Positions 41,553 through 49,166 of a stretch of 64,000 bases of DNA are shown one piece after another. A program made the position numbers and the translations under genes. Origin of the DNA: an uncultured Faecalibacterium sp. (GTDB lineage Bacteria > Bacillota > Clostridia > Oscillospirales > Ruminococcaceae); the NCBI GenBank assembly GCA_944386015.1, contig CALWZK010000002.1, forward strand, positions 42,602-106,601. The letters run 5' to 3'. The notes under the pieces were generated by a model. The model was not told the DNA's origin and did no database searches. It saw only the letters and a program-made list of their open reading frames with translations. The first letter of the stretch is position 1. Each line of letters begins with the position of its first letter.

Positions 41553-42851
41553 TTATTCGCTCTGAATCCGGCACTGGACGGTGTAGCTGCCCAGGGCGAA
41601 GACCCGCCCGTCGGCCGGCACATAGATGCTGCAGGCGATGTTCTGCTGGCCCAGGGAGACCGAGAAATCGTCGGCGTCGATCCGGGCCACCACCTGGTCG
41701 GCGGTGAGGCCCGCCAGCACCGAGGCCGGGCCGCAGAGGGTCACGTTCAGCAGCCGGTCGGATTCCACCGTCAGCTGGTAGGTAGAGGGCAGGTTCACCA
41801 CTTCCACATTCCCGGCGGGGATGTTCAGGGTCTTGGTGGCCATGTTGCTGCAGTTGAAGCTGACGGTGACATTGTCCACGTTGTCCAGGGAGACGATCCC
41901 CGAGGGCAGGGTGACGGGCATCTCGTAGACCTTGTCCAGGGCAAAGGTGGACAGGTCGATGGTGCCCACCGCCAGCTCGCTGAGGTTATCCACCGTATCG
42001 GCGGGGCCCGCCACCCGCAGCTCGGTCTGGCTGAGGGTATAGATCAGCACCGAGTCGTCAAAGTTGGGGGGCGTGTTTACAAATCGTACATTGACGGGTA
42101 GGGTCGCCGTCTTGTAAACGGTCAGGGTGACCTCCACCGAGTCATGGTCGGCGGTGACATAGTCAAAGTTCAGCTCGTGGCCGCTCTCGTTGTAGAACCG
42201 CAGGTTGGTGGTGACGGTGACGCTGTTGCTCAGGGGGTCGTCGTAGCTGACCTCGGCGGTGCAGCTGGCCACATCGGCCAGCTCGCTGGAGGGGCCCGAG
42301 AGGGTCACCGTCTCGCTGGAAGCGGCGGTGCTGTAGAGGATGTAGCCGTCCTCGATGGTCAAATAGCGGGTGTTCACCTGGATGGGCAGAGTTTTTTCCT
42401 CCACCACGTCAAACACCACACTGACAGTATTGTCTGCATTGGCGATGGAAACCGAGATATTTCCGGCCACGGCGCTGTTGATGCACCGCACCCGCAGCTG
42501 CAGGGTCTTGGTGCCGCTGGACCGCACCGAGGAGCTGTCGGGGTAGACCACAAAGTCCTCCTGGGTCAGCTCGCCGATGGTGTAGCCGTCGCCGGAAATG
42601 GTCAGATCCACCGTCCGCTCGGGGGCCTGGACGATGCTCAGCCCCCGGGAGGTGAAGACGCTGGAATCATAGCTGTAATCCACCGGCACCCCCCGCATCA
42701 CGATGGTGGTGCCGGGCTGGACCACGGTGGTCACCACCACCCACATCATCACCGCCAGCAGGAAGGCCATGGCCAGCCGGACCCGCCGGTCCTCCAGGAC
42801 CGAGCGGCCCTGCATCCCTTCCAGGCGGAATGGTTTCTTGATCGGGCTCAT
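41553..42851 (-). CDS. cdaR: CdaA regulator CdaR (YbbR repeats)
   Basis: CdaR is an extracytoplasmic, membrane-anchored regulator of the diadenylate cyclase CdaA. The 432-residue protein has one N-terminal membrane helix (about 26-46, LAMAFLLAVMMWVVVTTVV) and about four YbbR-type beta domains. It overlaps cdaA by ATGA, the normal pairing. In many Firmicutes glmM follows these genes; here an FAD oxidoreductase takes that place. Confidence 0.93.
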   Translation of the reverse strand: MSPIKKPFRLEGMQGRSVLEDRRVRLAMAFLLAVMMWVVVTTVVQPGTTIVMRGVPVDYSYDSSVFTSRGLSIVQAPERTVDLTISGDGYTIGELTQEDFVVYPDSSSVRSSGTKTLQLRVRCINSAVAGNISVSIANADNTVSVVFDVVEEKTLPIQVNTRYLTIEDGYILYSTAASSETVTLSGPSSELADVASCTAEVSYDDPLSNSVTVTTNLRFYNESGHELNFDYVTADHDSVEVTLTVYKTATLPVNVRFVNTPPNFDDSVLIYTLSQTELRVAGPADTVDNLSELAVGTIDLSTFALDKVYEMPVTLPSGIVSLDNVDNVTVSFNCSNMATKTLNIPAGNVEVVNLPSTYQLTVESDRLLNVTLCGPASVLAGLTADQVVARIDADDFSVSLGQQNIACSIYVPADGRVFALGSYTVQCRIQSE

Positions 42852-43741
42852 TTGTTTTCGCCCTCCTTCTTTCTCCAGTCCATCAGGGACAGCACCTGTC
42901 CCTTGAAGGTGTCAAACCCTCTGGTTTTTTCGGCGGCGGTCTCCTTGGGGATCATCTCGTCCACCAGCCGGGTGTAAAGGGTCTGACGGTCAAAGTGCCG
43001 GATCAGGACGCCGTTTTTGGCCATCGAGATGATGCCTGTCTCCTCGCTGACCACAATGGCGATGGCGTCCGAGTTTTCGGCGATGCCCAGGCAGGCCCGG
43101 TGGCGGGTGCCCATATCCTTGCCCAGGTCCAGGTTGTTGGACAGGGGCAGCACGCAGCCCGCCGCCTTGATGCGGCCGTCCTCGATGATGGCGGCGCCGT
43201 CGTGGAGGGGGGTGCCCTCGTAGAAGATGGTGCCCAGCACTTCGGGGTTGACCTCGCAGTCCACCGGGGTGCCGGTGCGCTCGATCTCAGACAGGTCGGT
43301 GCGGCGCTCCAGCACAATCAGGGCGCCGGTCTTGGTCTCGGAAAACCGCTCGGCGGCGTCGCAGATGGCGATGATGGCGCTGCGCCAGCTGCCCCGGGTG
43401 GCGGGGTCCACATGGCGGACCCGGAAAAACTTCAAAAACCACTGGTCGGTCTGGCCCATCCGCTCCAGCGCGCGCCGGATCTCGGGCTGAAAGACCACCA
43501 CCAGGGTCAGCAGGCCCACCTGGAGCAGCGAGTCCATGATCCAGGTGACGGTGCGCATGTTGGCGCTGCTGGCGATCACATAAATCAGGCCCACCACCAG
43601 GGCACCCCGGGCCAGCTGCCCGGCCCGGGTGCGGCTGACGATCCCCAGGATCTGATAGATCACAAAGGTGACGATCAGCACATCCAGCAGGTCGGCCAGG
43701 TTAAAGGTTTGGAAATTGGCAATGATGGAACTCCAGTTCAT
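42848..43741 (-). CDS. cdaA: Diadenylate cyclase CdaA
   Basis: CdaA condenses two ATP to c-di-AMP, a second messenger for potassium and osmotic balance. The 297-residue protein has three N-terminal membrane helices (about 18-82) and a DAC domain with the catalytic DGA (181-183, LHDGAAII) and RHR (213-215, GTRHRACLG) motifs. It overlaps cdaR by four bases and starts 15 bp after ispDF. Catalytic residues are intact. Confidence 0.97.
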   Translation of the reverse strand: MNWSSIIANFQTFNLADLLDVLIVTFVIYQILGIVSRTRAGQLARGALVVGLIYVIASSANMRTVTWIMDSLLQVGLLTLVVVFQPEIRRALERMGQTDQWFLKFFRVRHVDPATRGSWRSAIIAICDAAERFSETKTGALIVLERRTDLSEIERTGTPVDCEVNPEVLGTIFYEGTPLHDGAAIIEDGRIKAAGCVLPLSNNLDLGKDMGTRHRACLGIAENSDAIAIVVSEETGIISMAKNGVLIRHFDRQTLYTRLVDEMIPKETAAEKTRGFDTFKGQVLSLMDWRKKEGENK

Positions 43742-43756
43742 TGGTTATCACTCCTG

Positions 43757-44920
43757 TCAGCGGGGCTGGATCAGCGCCACCGCATGGGCGGCGATGCCCA
43801 GGCCCTCCCCGGTAAAGCCCAGGTGTTCCTCGGTGGTGGCCTTGACGCTTACCGCCTCCACCGGCAGCCCGAAGGCGTCGGCCAGATGCCGGCGCATGGC
43901 GGGGATATGGGGGGCCAGCTTGGGTTTCTGGCAGAGGATGGTGGCGTCGATGTTCCCCACCTGCCAGCCGGCCCTGGCCAGCAGATCCGCCACCGCCCGG
44001 GCCAAAGCCAGGCTGTCGGCCCCGGCGTAGGCGGGGTCAGTGTCGGGGAAGTGCTGGCCGATGTCCCCCAGGGCCGCGGCCCCCAGCACCGCATCCATGA
44101 CAGCGTGGGTCAGCACATCGGCGTCCGAGTGGCCCAGCAGCCCTTTCTCATAGGGCACCGTCACCCCGCCCAGAATCAGCGGGCGGCCCTCCACCAGCCG
44201 GTGTACGTCATAGCCATGTCCAATCCGCATGTTGGTTTCCCCCTGCATTCCCCCGGGCAGATCCTCCCGGGTGGTGATCTTGTAGTTGGCGTAGTCCCCC
44301 TGGGTCAGCCGCACCGGCAGCCCCGAAAGCTCAAAGAGGCTGGCGTCGTCGGTGACCAGCCGTGCCTTTTCGGGGTCTAACTGCTGGGTGATCCGCAGGT
44401 ATGTATCCCGGTCAAAGCACTGGGGGGTCTGGATGGCGTAGAGGCTGGACCGGTCGGGGGTCAGACTCACCAGGCACTGGGCCGGGACCTTCCGGCCGTC
44501 CCCGGGGGTGCCGCACTTGATGGTGTCCTTCACCGGGACAGCCGGGGCGGCGGCCCCCCACTGCTCGGCCCCTTCCAGGGCGGCCTCGATGACCGCCTGG
44601 CTCACAAAGGGCCGGGCCGCGTCGTGGATGGCCACCAGCACCCCCGAGGCCGCTTCCACCCCGCTGCGGGCGCTCTCGGCCCGGGTGGCCCCGCCGGCCA
44701 CCAGGTGCACCGGCTTGCGGCATTTGGCCGCCTCCTGCCGGGCCAGGGTGTCGTCCGGCCCGGTGACCACCACGATCTCGCTGATCCGGGGGCAGGCCTC
44801 AAAGGCCTGCAGGCTGCGGCCCAGCACCGTTTCCCCTCCCAGATCCACGGCGAGTTTATCAAAGCCCATCCGGGTGGATGAGCCTGCTGCCAGTACAACG
44901 GCGGAAGCTTTCTTTTTCAT
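43757..44920 (-). CDS. ispDF: IspD-IspF fusion of the MEP isoprenoid pathway
   Basis: This 387-residue protein joins two steps of the non-mevalonate pathway: MEP cytidylyltransferase (about 1-228; [29 protein letters not shown]) and MECDP synthase (about 231-387; [54 protein letters not shown]). The ATG at 44920 has AGGGA upstream; a much longer frame runs into the repeat region and is rejected. It is the first gene of the eleven-gene operon, with a clear promoter. Confidence 0.96.
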   Translation of the reverse strand: MKKKASAVVLAAGSSTRMGFDKLAVDLGGETVLGRSLQAFEACPRISEIVVVTGPDDTLARQEAAKCRKPVHLVAGGATRAESARSGVEAASGVLVAIHDAARPFVSQAVIEAALEGAEQWGAAAPAVPVKDTIKCGTPGDGRKVPAQCLVSLTPDRSSLYAIQTPQCFDRDTYLRITQQLDPEKARLVTDDASLFELSGLPVRLTQGDYANYKITTREDLPGGMQGETNMRIGHGYDVHRLVEGRPLILGGVTVPYEKGLLGHSDADVLTHAVMDAVLGAAALGDIGQHFPDTDPAYAGADSLALARAVADLLARAGWQVGNIDATILCQKPKLAPHIPAMRRHLADAFGLPVEAVSVKATTEEHLGFTGEGLGIAAHAVALIQPR

Positions 44921-44992
44921 CTGTCTGTCCCTGTCCTTACCGCCCTCTGCCCGGTGCAAAGGGCCGCTATATCCTACAAAAATCCGATTATT

Positions 44993-45021
44993 ATTATACC
45001 GCATCGGCCTGTAAACTGCAA
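44993..45021 (-). promoter_or_regulatory. Sigma-A promoter of the ispDF operon
   Basis: On the minus strand TTGCAG-N17-TATAAT predicts a start near 44986, 66 bases before the ispDF ATG. It should drive all genes down to the uridine-kinase-like gene. Confidence 0.82.
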
Positions 45022-45110
45022 CCATTTCACCCCGGCGGGCTGCGGGCTGCCGCGCCCCGGATTTTCCGGCGGGGTTTCTCACCGAGTTTCTCTCCCCCGG
45101 GGCAAACAAA

Positions 45111-45143
45111 AACAGCGCACAGGCTGTCTGCCTGTGCGCTGTC
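45111..45143. repeat. 33-bp direct repeat, copy 1 (hairpin; terminator on the minus strand)
   Basis: The 33 bases are identical to 45450-45482 and contain a 13-bp perfect stem (ACAGCGCACAGGC / GCCTGTGCGCTGT, loop TGTCT). On the minus strand this copy is followed by TTTTTGTTTG and so is a good terminator. Confidence 0.88.
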
Positions 45144-45449
45144 AGACGATCAAAAAAGTCCCAGCCGGACGACATGTGCGTACGGCTGGGACACCTACAG
45201 GGAAATTTGCCGCAGAGAGTGTGCGAGGCCGTAAGGCCGCGTGCGCGGTTCTGAGGCAAATTTTGTCCCCAGGGGGCAAACACAGCGACTGCGTCCTGCG
45301 GACGAAACAGGGAGCTGTGTTTGGCGCAGCGCTCCAATTTTCACAAGGGCGCTGTGCGGCCCGCAGGGAAAATTGGCTAAGCGCAAGAGGACTGCGGCCC
45401 CCCATTTTGCAATGGGTTCCCCCTAAAGCGTGTCGTTTCTCGACACGCT
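45144..45449. repeat. 306-bp hairpin-rich segment between direct repeats
   Basis: It contains a terminator-like stem (GTCCCAGCCG / CGGCTGGGAC, 45158-45192, with T6 on the minus strand), a stem AAATTTGCC / GGCAAATTT (45203-45263) with GGCC-gtaa-GGCC inside, the two-hairpin repeat at 45278-45390, and AGCGTGTCG / CGACACGCT at 45426-45449. No credible coding frame is present; small antisense frames only mirror the repeat. Confidence 0.7.
45278..45390. repeat. Dispersed two-hairpin repeat, copy A
   Basis: Stem I is AAACACAGC / GCTGTGTTT around a conserved core (GACTGCGTCC-tgc-GGACGAAACAGGGA). Stem II is GCGCTCCAATTTTC / GAAAATTGG-cta-AGCGC, ending AAGAGG. Copy B at 63745-63857 keeps the core and tail but has different, compensating bases in both stems. 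Confidence 0.8.
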
Positions 45450-45482
45450 AACAGCGCACAGGCTGTCTGCCTGTGCGCTGTC
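45450..45482. repeat. 33-bp direct repeat, copy 2
   Basis: Identical to 45111-45143; lies 19 bp past the pgcA stop. Here no T-run follows the hairpin on the minus strand. Confidence 0.85.
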
Positions 45483-45501
45483 GGGGTTCAGGAAAAATGC
45501 T

Positions 45502-47184
45502 TTAGGCCAGCATGGGCTTGATGGCTGCGGCCAGGGCGTCCTTCTGGGCCTGGGCCTCGGCCAGGTCCTTGCCCAGGGTGGTAAAGTAGGTCTTGATCTT
45601 GGGCTCAGTGCCGGAGGGACGGACCACCACGGTGGCGCCGCCTTCCAGGGTGTAGATCAGGACGTTGGCTGCGGGCAGGCCGGTCTCTTCCGGCTTCTCG
45701 TAGTCGGTGACCTTAACCACCTTGTGGCCTGCGAATTCAGCCGGCGGGTTGTCCCGCAGGTTCTTCATGATGCCGGCCATCTTGTCCATGCCGGTGAGGC
45801 CGGGGAACTCATAGCTGTCCACCTTGTTCAGGTAGCGGCCATACTGCTTGTAGATTTCCTCCAGGCGCTGCTTGATGGAAGAACCGATGCTGCGGTAATA
45901 AGCGGCCATCTCGCAGATCAGCATGGAGCCGATGATGGCGTCCTTGTCGCGGACATAGGGGCCGGCCAGGTAGCCATAGCTCTCCTCAAAGCCGAAGATG
46001 AAGCGGTCCACTTCACCGGCGGCCTCCAGGTTGGCGATCTGGTCGCCGATCCACTTGAAGCCGGTCAGGACGCTGCGCATCTCGACGCCGTAGTGGGCGG
46101 CGATGGCATCGGCCAGGGGGGTGGAGACGATGGACTTGACGGCCACCGGGCGGTCGGGCATGGTGCCCTTCTCAATGCGGCCGGCGCAGATGTAATCCAG
46201 CAGCAGGGCGCCCATCTCGTTGCCGCTCACCAGCTCGTAGCTGCCGTCGGGGCACTTCATGGCGATGCCCACGCGGTCGGCGTCGGGGTCGGTGGCCAGC
46301 ATCAGGTCGGCGCCCGACTTCTCAGCCAGCTCCAGGCCCAGCTTCAGGGCGTCGAAAATCTCGGGGTTGGGGTAGGAGCAGGTGGTGAAGTAGCCGTTGG
46401 GGTACTCCTGCTCGGGGACGATGGTGATGTCGGTGATGCCCATGTCGTTCAGCACATGGGTGACAGGCACCAGGCCGGAGCCGTTCAGGGGGCTGTACAC
46501 CAGCTTGAGGCCGGCGGTCTTGCACAGGCCGGGACGGACCTGGCGGGCCTCGATGGCCTGGTACAGGGCGTTCTTGCAGTCGTCCCCCACAAAGCGGATC
46601 AGGCCCTGCTCCACGCCTTCGGCGAAGGAGATGTACTTGGCGCCGTTGAGGACGTCGGTCTTCTGGATCTCGGCGTAGACGATGGCAGCGGCGTCATCGG
46701 TCATCTGGCAGCCGTCGGGGCCGTAGGCCTTGTAGCCGTTGTACTTGGCGGGGTTGTGGGATGCGGTGACCATGATGCCCGCATTGCAGTTGTAATACCG
46801 GGTGGCAAAGCTCAGGGCCGGCACAGGCATCAGGGCGTCATAAATCCGCACCTTGATGCCGTTGGCTGCCAGCACGCCGGCAGCAGTCTTGGCAAACAGG
46901 TCGCTCTTGAGGCGGCTGTCGTAGCTGATGGCCACCGTCTGGGTGCCGCCCTGGGTCTTGACCCAGTTGGCCAGGCCCTGGGTGGCCTGACGGACCACGT
47001 AAATATTCATCCGGTTGGTGCCGGCGCCCAGGACGCCCCGCAGGCCGGCGGTGCCAAACTTCAGGGCCACTGCAAAGCGGTCCTTGATCTCAGCATCATT
47101 TCCCTCAATCTTTGCCAGTTCGGGCTTGAGATCGGCGTCCTCCAAGTCGGCCGCCATCCAGCGCTTGTATTCATCGAGATACAT
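45502..47184 (-). CDS. pgcA: Alpha-phosphoglucomutase / phosphomannomutase PgcA
   Basis: This 560-residue enzyme interconverts glucose-1-phosphate and glucose-6-phosphate (possibly mannose phosphates as well), feeding glycan synthesis. The phosphoserine loop is TASHNPAKYNGYK, the metal loop DPDADR, the sugar-binding loop GFEESYGY and the C-terminal phosphate loop RPSGTEPKIK. The start at 47184 has AAGGTG upstream; a 14-codon longer frame is rejected. It is a single-gene unit with a near-consensus promoter and is followed by repeat-derived terminators. Confidence 0.95.
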   Translation of the reverse strand: MYLDEYKRWMAADLEDADLKPELAKIEGNDAEIKDRFAVALKFGTAGLRGVLGAGTNRMNIYVVRQATQGLANWVKTQGGTQTVAISYDSRLKSDLFAKTAAGVLAANGIKVRIYDALMPVPALSFATRYYNCNAGIMVTASHNPAKYNGYKAYGPDGCQMTDDAAAIVYAEIQKTDVLNGAKYISFAEGVEQGLIRFVGDDCKNALYQAIEARQVRPGLCKTAGLKLVYSPLNGSGLVPVTHVLNDMGITDITIVPEQEYPNGYFTTCSYPNPEIFDALKLGLELAEKSGADLMLATDPDADRVGIAMKCPDGSYELVSGNEMGALLLDYICAGRIEKGTMPDRPVAVKSIVSTPLADAIAAHYGVEMRSVLTGFKWIGDQIANLEAAGEVDRFIFGFEESYGYLAGPYVRDKDAIIGSMLICEMAAYYRSIGSSIKQRLEEIYKQYGRYLNKVDSYEFPGLTGMDKMAGIMKNLRDNPPAEFAGHKVVKVTDYEKPEETGLPAANVLIYTLEGGATVVVRPSGTEPKIKTYFTTLGKDLAEAQAQKDALAAAIKPMLA

Positions 47185-47247
47185 TGTGAACACCTTACCT
47201 TTGTTTTTACAGGGCATACTGCCCATGATTCAGTCAACTATACTTAT

Positions 47248-47276
47248 AGTTTATGCCACCGGGACAAGTCTGTCAA
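47248..47276 (-). promoter_or_regulatory. Strong sigma-A promoter of pgcA
   Basis: On the minus strand TTGACA-N17-TAAACT is the closest match to consensus in the window. The predicted start is near 47240. Confidence 0.88.
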
Positions 47277-47324
47277 TTCTATAATATGCAACAAGATGGC
47301 ACCCGCAAAACTGGCAATTAGCAC

Positions 47325-47357
47325 AAAAAACAGGGCAGTGCTTGTGGCACTGCCCTG
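47325..47357 (-). terminator. Terminator behind the LCP gene
   Basis: On the minus strand CAGGGCAGTGC / GCACTGCCCTG (loop 5 nt) is followed by TTTTTT, nine bases past the stop. Confidence 0.93.
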
Positions 47358-47366
47358 GAAGTGGTT

Positions 47367-48779
47367 TCAGGCTGCCTGGCTGTCCGCCTCACTGGAGGCG
47401 CCGCCGGAAGCGGCGCTGTCGGCCGAGGGGGCCGGTTCGCCGCTGAGGACCGACTGGATCAGGGCCTGTGCTTGGGCCACCGAGTCCTCGTCGGGTTTCA
47501 TGACATAGAGCTTCTGGCCCTGGGCCGAGTAGCAGTGGGTGCTGGAGGAGCTGCTGCCGGTGACACTGTAGTTTTCAATGTCCCAGGAAGCAAAGTCGGA
47601 CAGCTGCATCCGCACCAGGGCGGTAATCTGATTGGAGGAAAGGCTGGTGACAAAGTTGTCCGACACCGCTGCCAGCAGCTTGCTGTAGCTGGTCAGCAGG
47701 GCGGGGCTCTTGATCTTGTCCAGCATGGCGTCGATCACCTTCATCTGGTTGATGCCCCGCTGGATGTCGCCGGTGGCAAAGGCGTGGCGCTCCCGGGCAA
47801 AGGCCAGGGCGGCGGCGCCGTCCAGATGGTTCCAGCCCTCCACAAAGTCGGTGGGGTCATAGTAGCCGGGGCTGCCCACCGAGGTGAAGGCCTGGTCCGA
47901 GTAGACGTCCACGCCCCCCAGGGCGTCCACGATGTCGATGAACCCGGCGAAGTTGATCCGCACATAGTGGTCCACCTGGATGCCGTAGAGGTTGCCCAGG
48001 GTATCCATGGAGGTCTGTACCCCGTACAGGCCGGCGTGGGTCAGCTTGTCCTTGCTGTCGGTGCCGGCCAGGTCCACATAGTAATCCCGGGGGGTGTTGA
48101 TGAGGGCCACCCGCTTGGTGAGGGGGTTGACCACCGCCAGGATGTTCACATCGCTGCGGGCGTCCTCGGTGAGCTCGCCCCGGTTGTCCACGCCGCTGAG
48201 GTAGACCACAAAGGGCTCGGTGGTGATGGCCATGGCCTCCATGTCGGTGACGGTATCCTCCCCCACCGTGACTTTGTCCAGGGCGGCCAGGCCCTGCTGG
48301 GCCCAGACGCAGCCCACCGCCATGCCGGCGCTGAGCAGCAGCGAGAAGGCCCGGGTCAGGAAGCCCCGCACCGGGTACTGCTGGCACCGCAGCACCAGCA
48401 GCCACAGCAGAAACAGCAGCACCCCCAGGATGGCCAGGTAATACACCGGCAGCATCTGGGTGCGGTAGAGCTGGAAAACAGCTGCCGCGCTCAGGACAGC
48501 CTGGATCAGGAGGATCAGCATAAGTAAACCTCGGTTGGGTGTAGGTCGGTCATCGGCCCGGGGAGCCCGGGCGGCGGTGCGCCGCCGGGCAGGCCGGGGC
48601 TGCTCCGGGGCAGGGGCAGCAGGAGGCGGCGGGGCCGTCTCCTGGTCAGGCTGGAAAAAATCCCGGCTGTCCACTGGCACCGGGTCGCTGGAGGACATCT
48701 CATCGCTCCGCCGGATCTTCCGCGGCATCTGCCGCTGCGACCCGGGCCGGCGCTCTTCCGGCTCAAAATCAAAGTCCAT
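47367..48779 (-). CDS. LytR-CpsA-Psr family cell-wall glycopolymer ligase
   Basis: LCP enzymes attach teichoic acids or capsular polymers to peptidoglycan outside the membrane. The 470-residue protein has a Pro/Arg-rich cytoplasmic N-terminus (about 1-83), three membrane helices (about 84-165), and an LCP domain (about 185-400) with DVNILAVVNPLTKRVALINTPRDYYVDLAG and LAFARERHAFATGDIQRGINQM, whose arginines hold the lipid phosphate. A Ser/Ala/Gly tail ends the protein. It is last in the nadE-nusG-II-lcp operon. Confidence 0.93.
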   Translation of the reverse strand: MDFDFEPEERRPGSQRQMPRKIRRSDEMSSSDPVPVDSRDFFQPDQETAPPPPAAPAPEQPRPARRRTAARAPRADDRPTPNRGLLMLILLIQAVLSAAAVFQLYRTQMLPVYYLAILGVLLFLLWLLVLRCQQYPVRGFLTRAFSLLLSAGMAVGCVWAQQGLAALDKVTVGEDTVTDMEAMAITTEPFVVYLSGVDNRGELTEDARSDVNILAVVNPLTKRVALINTPRDYYVDLAGTDSKDKLTHAGLYGVQTSMDTLGNLYGIQVDHYVRINFAGFIDIVDALGGVDVYSDQAFTSVGSPGYYDPTDFVEGWNHLDGAAALAFARERHAFATGDIQRGINQMKVIDAMLDKIKSPALLTSYSKLLAAVSDNFVTSLSSNQITALVRMQLSDFASWDIENYSVTGSSSSSTHCYSAQGQKLYVMKPDEDSVAQAQALIQSVLSGEPAPSADSAASGGASSEADSQAA

Positions 48780-48797
48780 AGGGCAAGCTCCTTTGCA

Positions 48798-49154
48798 TCA
48801 GCCGGCGGGCACAATGGCCAGCACAGCGCGGGCGGGCAGGCAGGTGGCGGTCTGATCTTCCAGGGTCAGCCATCCATAGCTCTCGCAGATGTGGTCGGGG
48901 CAGGGGGAATTCACAAACCGGGCGGCCCCGTCCTTCACCTCGATGTGGACGGTGAGATAGCCTGTGTCCACATCGTAGACCTTGTCCACATCCAGGGGCA
49001 GATCCATCACGGTGTTTTCGTCGCCGTAGACCAGCTGGGCTTTCAGGGCCAGGGCGGTGTCCTTGCCCGCGTCCCGCAGCCAGAACAGCGCCGCCGCCGC
49101 GGCCAGGATCACCACCGCAAACAAAAGATTCACAAGCAGTTTTTTGCGCTGCAT
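48798..49154 (-). CDS. NusG domain II-containing secreted protein
   Basis: This 118-residue protein has an N-terminal membrane helix (about 8-27) followed by a NusG-II domain outside the cell, with the typical VKDGAARFVNSPCPDHICESYGWL segment containing two cysteines. The family is common in Clostridia, often near thiamine or quinone-related lipoprotein genes, but its function is not established. It lies 12 bp behind nadE and 18 bp ahead of the LCP gene. Confidence 0.87.
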   Translation of the reverse strand: MQRKKLLVNLLFAVVILAAAAALFWLRDAGKDTALALKAQLVYGDENTVMDLPLDVDKVYDVDTGYLTVHIEVKDGAARFVNSPCPDHICESYGWLTLEDQTATCLPARAVLAIVPAG

Positions 49155-49166
49155 ACAGACAACTCC

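Noticed and set aside
45142..45405. Small minus-strand proteins in the repeat (also 63696-63887)
   Set aside because: They look alike between the two sites only because the repeat DNA is alike. No ribosome site is present, and the stem changes preserve pairing rather than codons.
45111..45482. CRISPR-like repeat array
   Set aside because: Only two copies of the 33-bp repeat, 339 bp apart, each a terminator hairpin; no spacers and no cas genes.
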